The translations under genes were made by a program, and so were the position numbers. A stretch of DNA of 64,000 nt from NCBI RefSeq assembly GCF_021173675.1, contig NZ_JAIHON010000002.1, positions 620,001 through 684,000 on the forward strand, in the 5' to 3' direction. This DNA is from Streptomyces lincolnensis (GTDB taxonomy: Bacteria > Actinomycetota > Actinomycetes > Streptomycetales > Streptomycetaceae). Position 1 is the first letter of the stretch. Every line of letters begins with the position of its first letter. The notes below the pieces were generated by a model that searched no databases, was not told the DNA's origin, and saw only the letters and a program-made list of their open reading frames with translations. Below are positions 1 to 7,706 of the stretch, piece by piece.

Positions 1-1
1 T

Positions 2-1021
2 CCCGTCGGCACCGTCGGCCGGGACGGCATCCACGCCCACCCGGACCAGACACCGCCGAAGGACATGATCGCCGCGGGGCGGTCGGCGCTCGCCGCGTAC
101 TACACGGAGAGCTTCGTGGCGCGGACGAAGGACGAGGGAACCTCCGAGCGGACGTACCGGCTCCTCGACACCCGCACCGGCACCTACCGGAAGGACGGCC
201 GGTGGTCCCACGTCGCGGTGGCGCCCGGGTTGCGGACCGCCGCCGTGCTGGAGCGGAGCCTGCCCGCCCGGCGGATCGGGCTGCTCGACCTCGCGACGGG
301 GGAGGTCGAGCGGTGGATCCCGGTCGACCACGGGGTGGGCGGGCTCGCGTTCTCCGGTGACGGCAGGAGGCTGGTCGCGACGACGTACGCCGAGAATCCC
401 GACGCCCAGTTCAAGAAGCGGAACCCCCTCACCGGCAAGGACGGCTGGGTGGGCGTGCACGCGTCGCCCCGCACCGGGTTCCTCCTGGTCGACCCGGCCG
501 CCGGCACGGCCACCTGGTCGCGGGTCACGAACGGCCCCGGGGTCCTCGGCCGCGCGGACTTCGCCTTCACCCGCGACGACCGCCTGCTCTTCGCACGGAT
601 CGTCGGCTCGAAGGACGGCATGGAGCAGTTCTACGACCTCGCGGGCAAGCCGGTCACCGCGCCCGCCGACGAGCGGCACCTGCGCTGGGACGTCGGCGCG
701 CGACTCTCGCCGAACGGCAGGCTGGCCGCCCTCGGTCTGGCCAGGGAGGTCGACGGCTCGCCGGGCAGGTCGTACTCCTCGATCCGCGACCCCCGCACCG
801 GCAAGGAGATCACCAAGGTCCGCGGGGCCCAACTGCTCGCGTGGGCCGATGACAAGCGGCTCATCGCCTGGGAGCGGGTCAGCGGCCTGGAGGAGCCCTA
901 CCGTGCCCGGCTCGTGCTGGTCACTCTCAGCAGCGAGAAGGTCGTCCCGCTCAGCGGCACGCGGATGTTCGACGACGACCGCGAGACCGTGGAGTGGGAG
1001 CCCGTCTTCGTCCGGCGCTGA
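2..1021 (+). CDS. Beta-propeller-like protein, 5' end outside window
   Basis: The frame is open from the first complete codon of the window, so the gene very probably begins upstream; the first internal ATG is at 65. The visible part shows alternating short hydrophobic strands with recurring phrases such as LLDLATGEVERW, LAFSGDGRRLVAT and RLSPNGRLAALG, which is the look of WD40/TolB-type propeller blades. No catalytic motif is visible. Its stop (1019-1021) directly abuts the stop of the convergent gene on the other strand. The function is unknown; a regulatory or envelope-associated propeller is only an inference. Confidence 0.7.
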   Translation, partial: PVGTVGRDGIHAHPDQTPPKDMIAAGRSALAAYYTESFVARTKDEGTSERTYRLLDTRTGTYRKDGRWSHVAVAPGLRTAAVLERSLPARRIGLLDLATGEVERWIPVDHGVGGLAFSGDGRRLVATTYAENPDAQFKKRNPLTGKDGWVGVHASPRTGFLLVDPAAGTATWSRVTNGPGVLGRADFAFTRDDRLLFARIVGSKDGMEQFYDLAGKPVTAPADERHLRWDVGARLSPNGRLAALGLAREVDGSPGRSYSSIRDPRTGKEITKVRGAQLLAWADDKRLIAWERVSGLEEPYRARLVLVTLSSEKVVPLSGTRMFDDDRETVEWEPVFVRR

Positions 1022-1948
1022 TCAGCCGGCCGTCGCCTCCGCGTACGCCGCCAGCAGCCCGTCGACCGCCTCGCGGCCGGCGGGCCGGAGCGGTGCGCGG
1101 ACCGGGCCCGCGGGCAGGCCGAGTGCGGTGAGCAGGGCCTTCGTGGTGACCGCGCCGGGCAGGCCCGCGGACATCATCGCCTCGATGAGCGGGGTGGCGC
1201 GCTGCTGGAGGCGGGCGGCCCGAGCCGTTTCGCCCGCGTCGAACGCGTCCAGGACGGCGCGGAGTTGGGCCGGCACCACGTTGGCGACCGTGCTCACGTA
1301 CCCCGTGCCGCCCACCGCGTACAGCGCGAGGTTGTGCTCGTCGCAGCCCGCGTAGTACGCCAACTCCGTGCGGGCCAGGACCTTCTGGGCTCCCAGGAAG
1401 TCGTAGGAGCAGTCCTTGACCGCGACGATCCGGGGGTGGGCGGCGAGCCGGATCAGTGTGTCGGGCTCGATGCGGGTGCCGGTGCGGCCCGGGATGTCGT
1501 AGAGGACGAGGGGGAGGCCGGAGGCGTCGGCGATCTCCCTGAAGTGTGCTTCCAGGGCGTCCTGCGGGGGCCTGCTGTAGTACGGGCTGACCACCAGCAG
1601 GCCGTCCGCGCCCGCCTTCTCGGCCGCCAGGGCCAGTTCGACCGTGTGCCGGGTGTCGAAGGTGCCCACGCCCGCCACGATCGACGCCCGGCCGCCCACC
1701 GCGTCCCGGACGGCCGCGACCAGCGCGGCCTTCTCCGCGTCCGTCGTCGTGGGCGACTCGCCCGTCGTGCCGGACAGGACGAGGCCGTCGCAGCCCTGCG
1801 CCACGAGCCGGTCGGCGAGCGCCCGCGCACCGTCGAGGTCCAGCGCGCCCGAGTCGGTGAAGGGCGTGATCATGGCGCAGAGGGCGCGGCCGAAGGGCGG
1901 GGCCGGGGGCGGCGGGGCCGGGGGTGCCGAGGATGGGGGTGTCGTCAT
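1022..1948 (-). CDS. Dihydrodipicolinate synthase/N-acetylneuraminate lyase family protein
   Basis: This is a class I TIM-barrel aldolase of about 308 residues. It has the GTTGE pyruvate-binding loop (about 60-64), the catalytic Tyr150 and substrate Arg155 in LYDIPGRTG, and the Schiff-base Lys178 in VAVKD, so it may be a genuine 4-hydroxy-tetrahydrodipicolinate synthase of lysine biosynthesis. Related aldolases share these residues. I start at the ATG at 1948 because the 12 codons upstream (ATG at 1984) look untranslated. The gene stands alone and is divergent from the small gene at 2115. It is one of three members of this superfamily in the window (with 38783 and 44593), and only this one keeps the DHDPS-type arginine. 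Confidence 0.85.
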   Translation of the reverse strand: MTTPPSSAPPAPPPPAPPFGRALCAMITPFTDSGALDLDGARALADRLVAQGCDGLVLSGTTGESPTTTDAEKAALVAAVRDAVGGRASIVAGVGTFDTRHTVELALAAEKAGADGLLVVSPYYSRPPQDALEAHFREIADASGLPLVLYDIPGRTGTRIEPDTLIRLAAHPRIVAVKDCSYDFLGAQKVLARTELAYYAGCDEHNLALYAVGGTGYVSTVANVVPAQLRAVLDAFDAGETARAARLQQRATPLIEAMMSAGLPGAVTTKALLTALGLPAGPVRAPLRPAGREAVDGLLAAYAEATAG

Positions 1949-2114
1949 ACGGACAGTCTCGGCGGGATGACAGTGAAGCTCCACTTAATTCTTCTACGGT
2001 GTACCCCTAAGAGTTGCTGCGATGTTTTCTGGGGGAGAGGCCCTATGTCCAAACCGGGCTCCCATGGGCCACCATGGCGAGGACGGTCAACGACCCCTGG
2101 TCATGGGAGGCGTC

Positions 2115-2243
2115 ATGAAGCTCGGGAAGGCACTCGCCACCGGAGTCGCGGAGGAGCGGCCCGAAGCCCACGACGAAGAACTCGAACTCCCCGAGGAGCT
2201 CAAGGAACTGAAGGCGCCCGAAGAGGCCCCGGCCGCCCGATGA
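2115..2243 (+). CDS. Small acidic conserved-type protein (42 aa)
   Basis: The chosen ATG has a good ribosome site (GGGAGG at 2105-2110, four bases away), and the stop overlaps the next start as ATGA at 2240-2243, so the two genes are translationally coupled. The peptide is rich in Glu and Ala (LELPEELKELKAPEEAP) and has no signal peptide or membrane segment. An in-frame ATG at 2022 exists but would add an unlikely N-terminus. The coupling suggests it works with, or regulates translation of, the cysteine-rich protein that follows. The function is unknown. Confidence 0.6.
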   Translation: MKLGKALATGVAEERPEAHDEELELPEELKELKAPEEAPAAR

Positions 2244-2926
2244 GACTGCGGCTCCCCGAGGAACGCCCGACGGAGCCGCCGACCGGATACAAGATCGCCC
2301 ACCCGGTGCTGTCCCACGACGGCACCGGGGCCGGGTTCACCGGTGTGTCGCTGGGCGGCGCGCTGCCGTACGGAGTGCTGGCCGACGCGTCCTGCGTGTA
2401 CGGCCTGAGGCACAAGGCACCGCACCGCCGCTGCGACTGCGGCTTCCACTGCGTGCACGACCGCACGACGGCCGAGGCACTGCTGTGCACGGCCGAGCAC
2501 CGGACCGCCGCCCTGCTGGAGGTCTCCGTCCTCGGCCGCTACATCCGCTTCGAGCGCGGCTTCCGCTACGCCCGTCAGCGAGTCCGCACCGTCACCGTCG
2601 GCCCCTGCGCCTGCGGCACGGTCGCGGCGGCGCTGGCCGACGCCGGCTGGGGCCGGCCGGGGTGGCGCGCGCTGGTCCCCTCCTGCGCCGGCTGTGTCCG
2701 CGGCCGTACGTCCCTCTCGCTCGCCGACTTCGCCCGGCTGGCCGGGGACCGGCTGCGCGTGGTGGCCGGCGCCGGGAGCACGATCGCCGGGTTCGACCCG
2801 CCCGAGGGGCTCGGGGTGCCCGAACTCACCGCGGAGGCCGCCCTGTTGCAGGCCCGGCTCGACTGGTTCCAGGCCCAGCTGGCCCGCCTCGGCGGACACG
2901 GCCCGGGTGGGGCGCCGCAGGGGTAG
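2240..2926 (+). CDS. Cysteine-rich conserved hypothetical protein
   Basis: This protein of 228 residues contains paired cysteines of metal-knuckle type: CDCGFHC near residue 55, CACG near 120 and CAGC near 150. They suggest a zinc-binding structural fold rather than an enzyme. There is no signal peptide. The start is fixed by the ATGA overlap with the upstream 42-residue gene. A GTG-started holin-like gene lies 54 nt downstream, so this may be the second gene of a four-gene operon ending at the hairpin at 3980. I do not recognise the family. Confidence 0.75.
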   Translation: MRLRLPEERPTEPPTGYKIAHPVLSHDGTGAGFTGVSLGGALPYGVLADASCVYGLRHKAPHRRCDCGFHCVHDRTTAEALLCTAEHRTAALLEVSVLGRYIRFERGFRYARQRVRTVTVGPCACGTVAAALADAGWGRPGWRALVPSCAGCVRGRTSLSLADFARLAGDRLRVVAGAGSTIAGFDPPEGLGVPELTAEAALLQARLDWFQAQLARLGGHGPGGAPQG

Positions 2927-2980
2927 CGGGGGCCGGCCAGGGTACCCGGGGGTTCCGGAACCGAGAGGAGGCGGAACATC

Positions 2981-3406
2981 GTGACCGGTACCACGGCCCC
3001 CAGGCCGACCCAGACCCACGACGAACACCATTCGGTGGGCGAACTCGTCGGACAGGCCAGCGAACAGCTCTCCCGGCTCGTACGGCAGGAAGTCGCCCTC
3101 GCCAAGGAGGAACTGGCCGAGAAGGGACGCCGGGCGGGACGCGGCGGCGGACTGATCGGCGCGGCGGGTGCCGTCGCCTACGCCGGTTTCCTCGCCCTGG
3201 CCGCCACGGCCGCCGCCGCACTCTCGCTGACGCTGCCCGTCTGGGCCGCGGCGCTCATCGTGACGGGCGTGCTGTTCGCGCTCGCCGGTCTGCTCGCGGT
3301 GACGGGCCGCGCCCAGCTGCGGCGCGCCACACCGCCCACACCCGAGGAGGCCCTCGGGAGCGTCAGGGCCGATGTCGAGGAGATCAGGGAAAGGGCGCAC
3401 CGATGA
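2981..3406 (+). CDS. Holin-X/phage-holin-like (Phage_holin_3_6 type) membrane protein
   Basis: This 141-residue protein has an amphipathic N-terminal helix with the pattern SVGELVGQASEQLSRLVRQEVALAKEEL followed by two hydrophobic segments (about 59-83 and 87-107). That layout is typical of the actinobacterial holin-X family, which despite its name is chromosomal and not evidence of a prophage. It starts at GTG 2981 behind a strong GAGAGGAGG site (2963-2971). Its stop overlaps the next ATG as ATGA. In actinobacteria this family commonly precedes a DUF3618 gene, as here; a role in envelope organisation or stress is inferred. Confidence 0.85.
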   Translation: MTGTTAPRPTQTHDEHHSVGELVGQASEQLSRLVRQEVALAKEELAEKGRRAGRGGGLIGAAGAVAYAGFLALAATAAAALSLTLPVWAAALIVTGVLFALAGLLAVTGRAQLRRATPPTPEEALGSVRADVEEIRERAHR

Positions 3407-3963
3407 CGGACAAGGCGGCACAGGGACAGGGAACGGGTGGCGGGGCCGCGCAGGAGCTCGGCGCCAAGGGGCCCGACGAGCTGCGGCGGCAGATCGAACG
3501 CACCCGTAGTGAACTCGGCGACACGGTGGAGGAGTTGGCCGGAAAGATGGATGTCAAGGGACGCGCCCGGGCCCGGGCGGCCGACCTCCGGGACAAGGCC
3601 GGCGCGATGACGGTCCAGCTCCGCAGCAGCGCCGCACACGCCGGCCACCTGATGCAGGAGAGGGCCTCGCACGCCGGGCACGCGGTACAGGACAAGGCCT
3701 CGCACGCCGGACACCTCGTGCAGGACAGGGCGACCCACGCCGGGCACCTCGTGCAGGACAGGGCCGCGCGAAGCGGTCACACCGCCCAGGACAGGGCGGC
3801 CCGGGCGGGCCACACCCTGGAGCACCGCGCGGAGCACGCGGTCCCCTGGCCCGCCCGCCCCGTAGTCCAGGCGGCGATACGACACCCCCGCCCCGCACTC
3901 GCCATCGGCGCGGCCGTCGGATTCGTCGTGGTCGTGGCCTGGCGGTATCCCCGAAAGCGATAG
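3403..3963 (+). CDS. DUF3618-type membrane protein with 11-residue repeats
   Basis: The 186-residue protein opens with the DUF3618 signature GPDELRRQIERTRSELGDTVEELAGKMDVK in pieces near residues 23-52. Six tandem 11-residue repeats of the form HAGHLVQDRAx follow (79-144), and a single C-terminal membrane helix (about 163-180) ends in a basic tail. The repeats should form a long charged amphipathic helix. It is translationally coupled to the holin-X gene upstream and is last in the operon. The function is unknown; a membrane-anchored coiled or helical spacer is the structural inference. Confidence 0.85.
   Translation: MTDKAAQGQGTGGGAAQELGAKGPDELRRQIERTRSELGDTVEELAGKMDVKGRARARAADLRDKAGAMTVQLRSSAAHAGHLMQERASHAGHAVQDKASHAGHLVQDRATHAGHLVQDRAARSGHTAQDRAARAGHTLEHRAEHAVPWPARPVVQAAIRHPRPALAIGAAVGFVVVVAWRYPRKR
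3637..3834 (+). repeat. Six tandem 33-bp units encoding 11-residue helical repeats
   Basis: The units encode HAGHLMQERAS, HAGHAVQDKAS, HAGHLVQDRAT, HAGHLVQDRAA, RSGHTAQDRAA and RAGHTLEHRAE. The central units are nearly identical at DNA level, which points to recent duplication. Eleven-residue periodicity matches that of long surface-lying amphipathic helices. Confidence 0.9.
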
Positions 3964-3979
3964 CGGCGGTACGCGTTGT

Positions 3980-4012
3980 GGGCCGCGTCCCGTCGAGAAC
4001 GGGCCGCGGCCC
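3980..4012 (+). terminator. Hairpin terminator after the DUF3618 gene
   Basis: GGGCCGCG (3980-3987) pairs perfectly with CGCGGCCC (4005-4012). An inner CCCG/CGGG stem closes a TCGAGAA loop, with one T/C mismatch between the stems. It lies 17 nt past the stop and has no T tract, as is common in Streptomyces. Confidence 0.7.
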
Positions 4013-4447
4013 TCGGCTTGCCCGGGCATGCTTCCGCGCCTGAGCACGGCGGCATGCTTCCGTTCCGGGCGGGCAGCCTCCGTTCTTCCGCACCCCCGCA
4101 CGCCCGCCCCCCCCGGCTGCGCTCCGCGCTGCGTGGTGTGGGCCGACCGCAGATCGCCGACCGCCGATCGCCGTCGGGTTCGGTTCCGCGCCGGCGGCTC
4201 ACCACTGAGCGGCCGACGGCTTACCACTGAGCGCGGCCGGCGCCCGCCTCCCGCCGCCTGTTCGCCACCGCGGTCCAGGCGCCGCACGTTCGGTTCCGTG
4301 GCGTCGCCGACTGTCTCTCCGTGGAGCGCGGTGCGACCGACCGGCCTTCTCGCTCGGCTCCGCGTGGACGCGGAATGCGCGGGCCGGTCCGATGGCCGCG
4401 CCGGTCCTGCCGGACGCCGCCCCGCCGCCCCCGCCCCGCCGCCCCGC
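4013..4447. other. Gene-free convergent intergenic region with short repeats
   Basis: This 435-bp stretch lies between two convergent genes, so no promoter is required. I see no convincing gene. It contains short direct repeats: GCATGCTTCCG occurs near 4025 and again near 4052, and ACCACTGAGCG near 4200 and again near 4224. They may be remnants of decayed sequence. Confidence 0.5.
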
Positions 4448-5452
4448 TCACTTCCCCCGGGCCGCCCTCAGACGTGGGGGCCACTTGCGGGTGTCGCGGG
4501 GTTCGACGTACGGCTCCTGAGAGGGCGGCTGTCCGTCGCTGATGGCGCGCTCGCGGGCCAGTTCCGCGTCGAACTCGAGGCCCAGGAGGATGGCGAGGTT
4601 GGTGAGCCAGAGCCAGACGAGGAAGACGATGGCGCCGGCGAGGGTGCCGTAGGTCTTGTTGTAGGAGCCGAAGTTGGCCGCGTAGAGGGCGAAGCCGGCC
4701 GAGGCGGCGAGCCAGATCAAGGTGGCGAGGACGCTGCCGGGGCTGATCCAACGGAAGCCGCGGCCACGGACGTTGGGGGCCGCCCAGTACAGCAGGGCGA
4801 TCATCAGGATCACCAGGAGCAGCAGGACGGGCCACTTGGCGACGTCCCACACCGCGATCGCCTCGTCGCCGAGCCCGATCGTCGTGCCGGCCCGCTCGGC
4901 CAGCGGGCCCGTGAACACCACGATCAGCGCGCTCGCGGCCAGCATCAGCATCAGGACCACGGTGAGCGCCAGCCGCAGCGGGGTCAGCTTCCACACCGGG
5001 CGCCCCTCGGGCAGGTCGTACACGGCGTTGGACGTACGGATGAACGCGGCGACGTAGCCGGACGCCGACCACAGCGCGGCGAGCAGGCCGATGATCGCGA
5101 GCACACTGCCCGTTCCGCCGCTGTCGCCCAGCTGGACCACCGCGTCGCGCAGGATGTCCCGGGCCGGACCGGGGGCGAGGTCCCCGATGTTGTCGAGGAT
5201 CTTGTCCGTCGCCCGCTGTCCCACCACACCCAGCAGGGACACCATCACCAGCAGCGCCGGGAACAGGGACAGGACGCCGTAGTACGTCAACGCGGCGGCC
5301 CGGTCGGCCAGTTCGTCGTCCAGCAGTTCCTTGAACGTGCGCCGCAGCACCGCCCGCCACGACCGTGCGGGCAACTCGGAAGGACTGTCCACCTCGGGCT
5401 CCTCGGCCCGACCTGCCTTTTCGGCCTTCTCGTCCATGGACAGGCGGGTCAC
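4448..5452 (-). CDS. YihY/virulence factor BrkB family inner-membrane protein
   Basis: The 334-residue protein has the YihY fold. An N-terminal amphipathic region (RAVLRRTFKELLDDELADRAAALTYYGVLSLFPALLV) contains the conserved AALTYYGVLSLFPAL element, and at least five further hydrophobic helices end with IVFLVWLWLTNLAILLGLEFDAEL in pieces. The older name ribonuclease BN does not apply to this fold. The C-terminal cytoplasmic tail is charged. GTG 5452 is taken as the start; ATG 5437 is a close alternative. It is divergent from the ABM-domain gene. The function is not established; transport or envelope roles have been proposed for the family. Confidence 0.9.
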   Translation of the reverse strand: MTRLSMDEKAEKAGRAEEPEVDSPSELPARSWRAVLRRTFKELLDDELADRAAALTYYGVLSLFPALLVMVSLLGVVGQRATDKILDNIGDLAPGPARDILRDAVVQLGDSGGTGSVLAIIGLLAALWSASGYVAAFIRTSNAVYDLPEGRPVWKLTPLRLALTVVLMLMLAASALIVVFTGPLAERAGTTIGLGDEAIAVWDVAKWPVLLLLVILMIALLYWAAPNVRGRGFRWISPGSVLATLIWLAASAGFALYAANFGSYNKTYGTLAGAIVFLVWLWLTNLAILLGLEFDAELARERAISDGQPPSQEPYVEPRDTRKWPPRLRAARGK

Positions 5453-5556
5453 CCGAATCCGCCGCTCGAATCGGCTGCTTGACCTGAATCTTGGTTGAGG
5501 TTGAAGGGTGGTGGCTGCACGTAGTCCGCGATCCGCGCCGAGTGACGGAGGCAGCC

Positions 5557-6258
5557 ATGACCCGCCGTACCGAGACCCACCCCGACCTCACCCGCACCGA
5601 TACCGAGGCCCGCTTCTTCAGCACCTGGCGGGTGGGCACCCCGCTGCGGCAGCGGCAGACCGTGGAGGCGATCGCCCGTGCCTGGGAGCGCCGCCCCTGG
5701 CCGTCCGACGGGCTGCTCGGCTACCACGTCTACACCGGCCAGGACGCCTCCAGCCTGCTCCACCACTCGCAGTGGCGGGACGAGCAGGCCTACGAGGCCT
5801 TCGCGCGGACCCGCCGGCAGGAGCGCAACGACGAGATCGACACCGCCGTACCCGGCATCGAGCGGCTCTGGCTCGGCCGCTACCGGCACTACCGCAGCGC
5901 CGTCCGGGAGGGCGACACCCGCGTCCCGGGCTGCGTCGTGATCGTCGACGTCGAGTTCGAGAGCTCCGACGCCGACCGGCAGCGCGCCTGGGTCGACGCC
6001 GTCTTCGAAGCGCTGGAGAGCGAGACCGACCTCCACCCCGGCGGGATGTCCGCCCACTTCCACCTCAGCACCGACGGCACCCGTGTCCTCAACTACGCCG
6101 AGTGGGAGAGCGCCCAGGCCCACATCGAGGCGCTCGCCGCCCCGGGCGACGGCATCGGTTCGGCCACCGAGATGTGGGAGCGCGTACAGACCTGGCCGGG
6201 CCTGAAGCACAGCACGGTCAGCCGCTACGACCACGCGCTCGGCCTGGTTCCGGACTAG
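5557..6258 (+). CDS. Antibiotic biosynthesis monooxygenase (ABM) domain protein, two ABM-like halves
   Basis: The 233-residue protein appears to hold two ferredoxin-like ABM modules. The first runs about 20-110, with LGYHVYTGQDASSLLHHSQWRDEQAYEAF in pieces. The second runs about 125-205, with GCVVIVDVEFES and VLNYAEWESAQAHIEAL. Such modules are found in cofactor-free monooxygenases and in heme-handling or polyketide-cyclising proteins. The ATG at 5557 follows a GACGGAGG site. There are no biosynthetic neighbours, so a specific substrate cannot be named. The next gene, an ArsR regulator, starts 72 nt downstream. Confidence 0.8.
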   Translation: MTRRTETHPDLTRTDTEARFFSTWRVGTPLRQRQTVEAIARAWERRPWPSDGLLGYHVYTGQDASSLLHHSQWRDEQAYEAFARTRRQERNDEIDTAVPGIERLWLGRYRHYRSAVREGDTRVPGCVVIVDVEFESSDADRQRAWVDAVFEALESETDLHPGGMSAHFHLSTDGTRVLNYAEWESAQAHIEALAAPGDGIGSATEMWERVQTWPGLKHSTVSRYDHALGLVPD

Positions 6259-6330
6259 GACCGGATCCCTCGCCGACCCGACAACTCTATCGGTCTGGAC
6301 AAAAAAAGTTTTCGGTGAAACGGTGGACCC

Positions 6331-6948
6331 ATGCTGGACGTCACCGTGATCGAGGACCCCGAGGCCGCAGCCGTCTCCCTGGACCCCATCAGGGCCAGGC
6401 TGCTCGCCGAGCTGGCGGCCGGCCCCGCGTCGGCCGCCATGCTGGCCGGTCAGGTCGGGCTGCCCCGCCAGAAGGTGAACTACCACCTCAAGGCACTGGA
6501 GCGGCACGGCCTGGTCGAGCTGGCCGACGAGCGCCGCAAGGGCAATGTCACCGAGCGGCTGATGCGGGCGACCGCGGCGTCGTACGTCATCTCACCGCTC
6601 GCGCTCGCCGCCGTGCAGCCGGACCCGGACCGCTTCCGGGACCAGCTGTCCGCGCGCTGGCTGCTCGCCCTCGGCGCCCGGCTGGTCCGGGACGTCGGCT
6701 CGCTGATCACCGGCGCGACGAAGGCGCGGCAACGACTCGCGACCTTCGCGCTGGACGGCGAGGTGCGCTTCGCCTCGGCCGCCGAACGGGCCGCGTTCGT
6801 CCAGGAGTTGACGGCGGGAGTCACCGCCCTGATCCGCAAGTACGACGCTCCGGACGCCGAGGGCGGCCGTGACCACCGGATCGTCGTGGCCGTTCATCCC
6901 ACCCTCAAAGACGCTGAACCCTCGCTCAAGCAGACCGAGTTGGAGTAG
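6331..6948 (+). CDS. ArsR/HTH_20-type transcriptional regulator
   Basis: The 205-residue protein has an N-terminal winged helix: SAAMLAGQVGLPRQKVNYHL is the helix-turn-helix and ELADERRKGNVTERL the wing. There is no cysteine metal site, so it is not a metal sensor of the classical ArsR kind. It is followed three bases later by an SRPBCC gene, a pairing frequent in actinobacteria in which the regulator controls its AHSA1-type partner. The AT-rich tract just upstream (AAAAAAAGTTTT near 6301) and a CCGA-N8-TCGG inverted repeat near 6277 are candidate control elements. Confidence 0.85.
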   Translation: MLDVTVIEDPEAAAVSLDPIRARLLAELAAGPASAAMLAGQVGLPRQKVNYHLKALERHGLVELADERRKGNVTERLMRATAASYVISPLALAAVQPDPDRFRDQLSARWLLALGARLVRDVGSLITGATKARQRLATFALDGEVRFASAAERAAFVQELTAGVTALIRKYDAPDAEGGRDHRIVVAVHPTLKDAEPSLKQTELE

Positions 6949-6951
6949 ATC

Positions 6952-7695
6952 ATGTCCACTGAGCCCAAAGAGTTCGAGATCGCCCGCGAGTTCGAGGTCG
7001 ACGCCACACCGGAGCAGGTGTGGGAGGCGATCACCACCGGAACCGGTGGCTATCTGTGGCCCATGGAGCCGCCGGAGCCCCGGGTCGGCGGCAGCGGGCC
7101 CTTCGGGTCCACCGTCACCGCCTGGGACCCGCCGCACCGCTACACCAACCGTGTCGAGAACGTCGAGGGCATCTCCGAGCAGACGATGAACCAGCTCGAC
7201 TACACCGTCGAGCCCCGCGACGACGGCCGCCGCGCCTGGGTGCGGTACGTGCACAGCGGGATCTTCGTCGACGACTGGGACAACCAGTACGACGGCGCCG
7301 CCAAGCACACCGACTTCTACCTGCACACCCTGCGCGAGTACCTGGTCCACTTCGCGCCCCGCCCGGCCGCCTTCGCCACCTTCGACGGACCCGAGGCGTC
7401 CAAGGCCGCCGACGCCCTGGCCGCCGTGGGACGGGCGCTCGGCGTCGGGGAGGACGTGGCCGCGGGCACCCGCGTGACGGTCCACGGGCCCGACGCGTTC
7501 GAGGCCGTGGTCGACTACCGCGACCCGTACTTCATCGGCCTGCGCACCGACCGGGGCCTCACCCGGATCTTCGGCCGCAACCACTGGGGCCACCCGGTCG
7601 GCATCTCCCTGCACGACTTCACTCCGGGCACCGACATCAAGGAGTGCGAGTCGGAGTGGCAGGGCTGGCTGAACGGCGTGTTCAGCCGGCCCTGA
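6952..7695 (+). CDS. SRPBCC/AHSA1 (Hsp90 activator homology) domain protein
   Basis: The 247-residue protein begins with the AHSA1 signature FEIAREFEVDATPEQVWEAI and the GGYLWPMEPPEPRVGG region, and then shows the hydrophobic-cavity fold of the START/SRPBCC superfamily over its first 140 residues. The C-terminal half (about 150-247) is less clear and may be a second, diverged copy. It lies three nucleotides after the ArsR gene and is surely co-transcribed. The family binds hydrophobic ligands; the ligand is unknown here. The stop is 11 nt from the convergent nuclease gene. Confidence 0.85.
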   Translation: MSTEPKEFEIAREFEVDATPEQVWEAITTGTGGYLWPMEPPEPRVGGSGPFGSTVTAWDPPHRYTNRVENVEGISEQTMNQLDYTVEPRDDGRRAWVRYVHSGIFVDDWDNQYDGAAKHTDFYLHTLREYLVHFAPRPAAFATFDGPEASKAADALAAVGRALGVGEDVAAGTRVTVHGPDAFEAVVDYRDPYFIGLRTDRGLTRIFGRNHWGHPVGISLHDFTPGTDIKECESEWQGWLNGVFSRP

Positions 7696-7706
7696 CCGGT
7701 CCCTGC

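Noticed and set aside
2981..3963. Prophage remnant because of a holin-like gene
   Set aside because: Holin-X proteins are common chromosomal actinobacterial proteins beside DUF3618 genes, and no endolysin, terminase or structural gene is nearby.
4448..5452. Ribonuclease BN
   Set aside because: The YihY membrane family was once misnamed so; it has no nuclease motif. The true RNase BN/Z fold in this window is of the MBL type at 42997, and even that is not assigned as RNase Z.
4028..5639. Long ORFs on the plus strand opposite the YihY gene and across the intergenic region
   Set aside because: They are GC-rich shadows with Arg/Gly/Pro-rich nonsense products and no ribosome site. The minus-strand YihY reading has clear family motifs.
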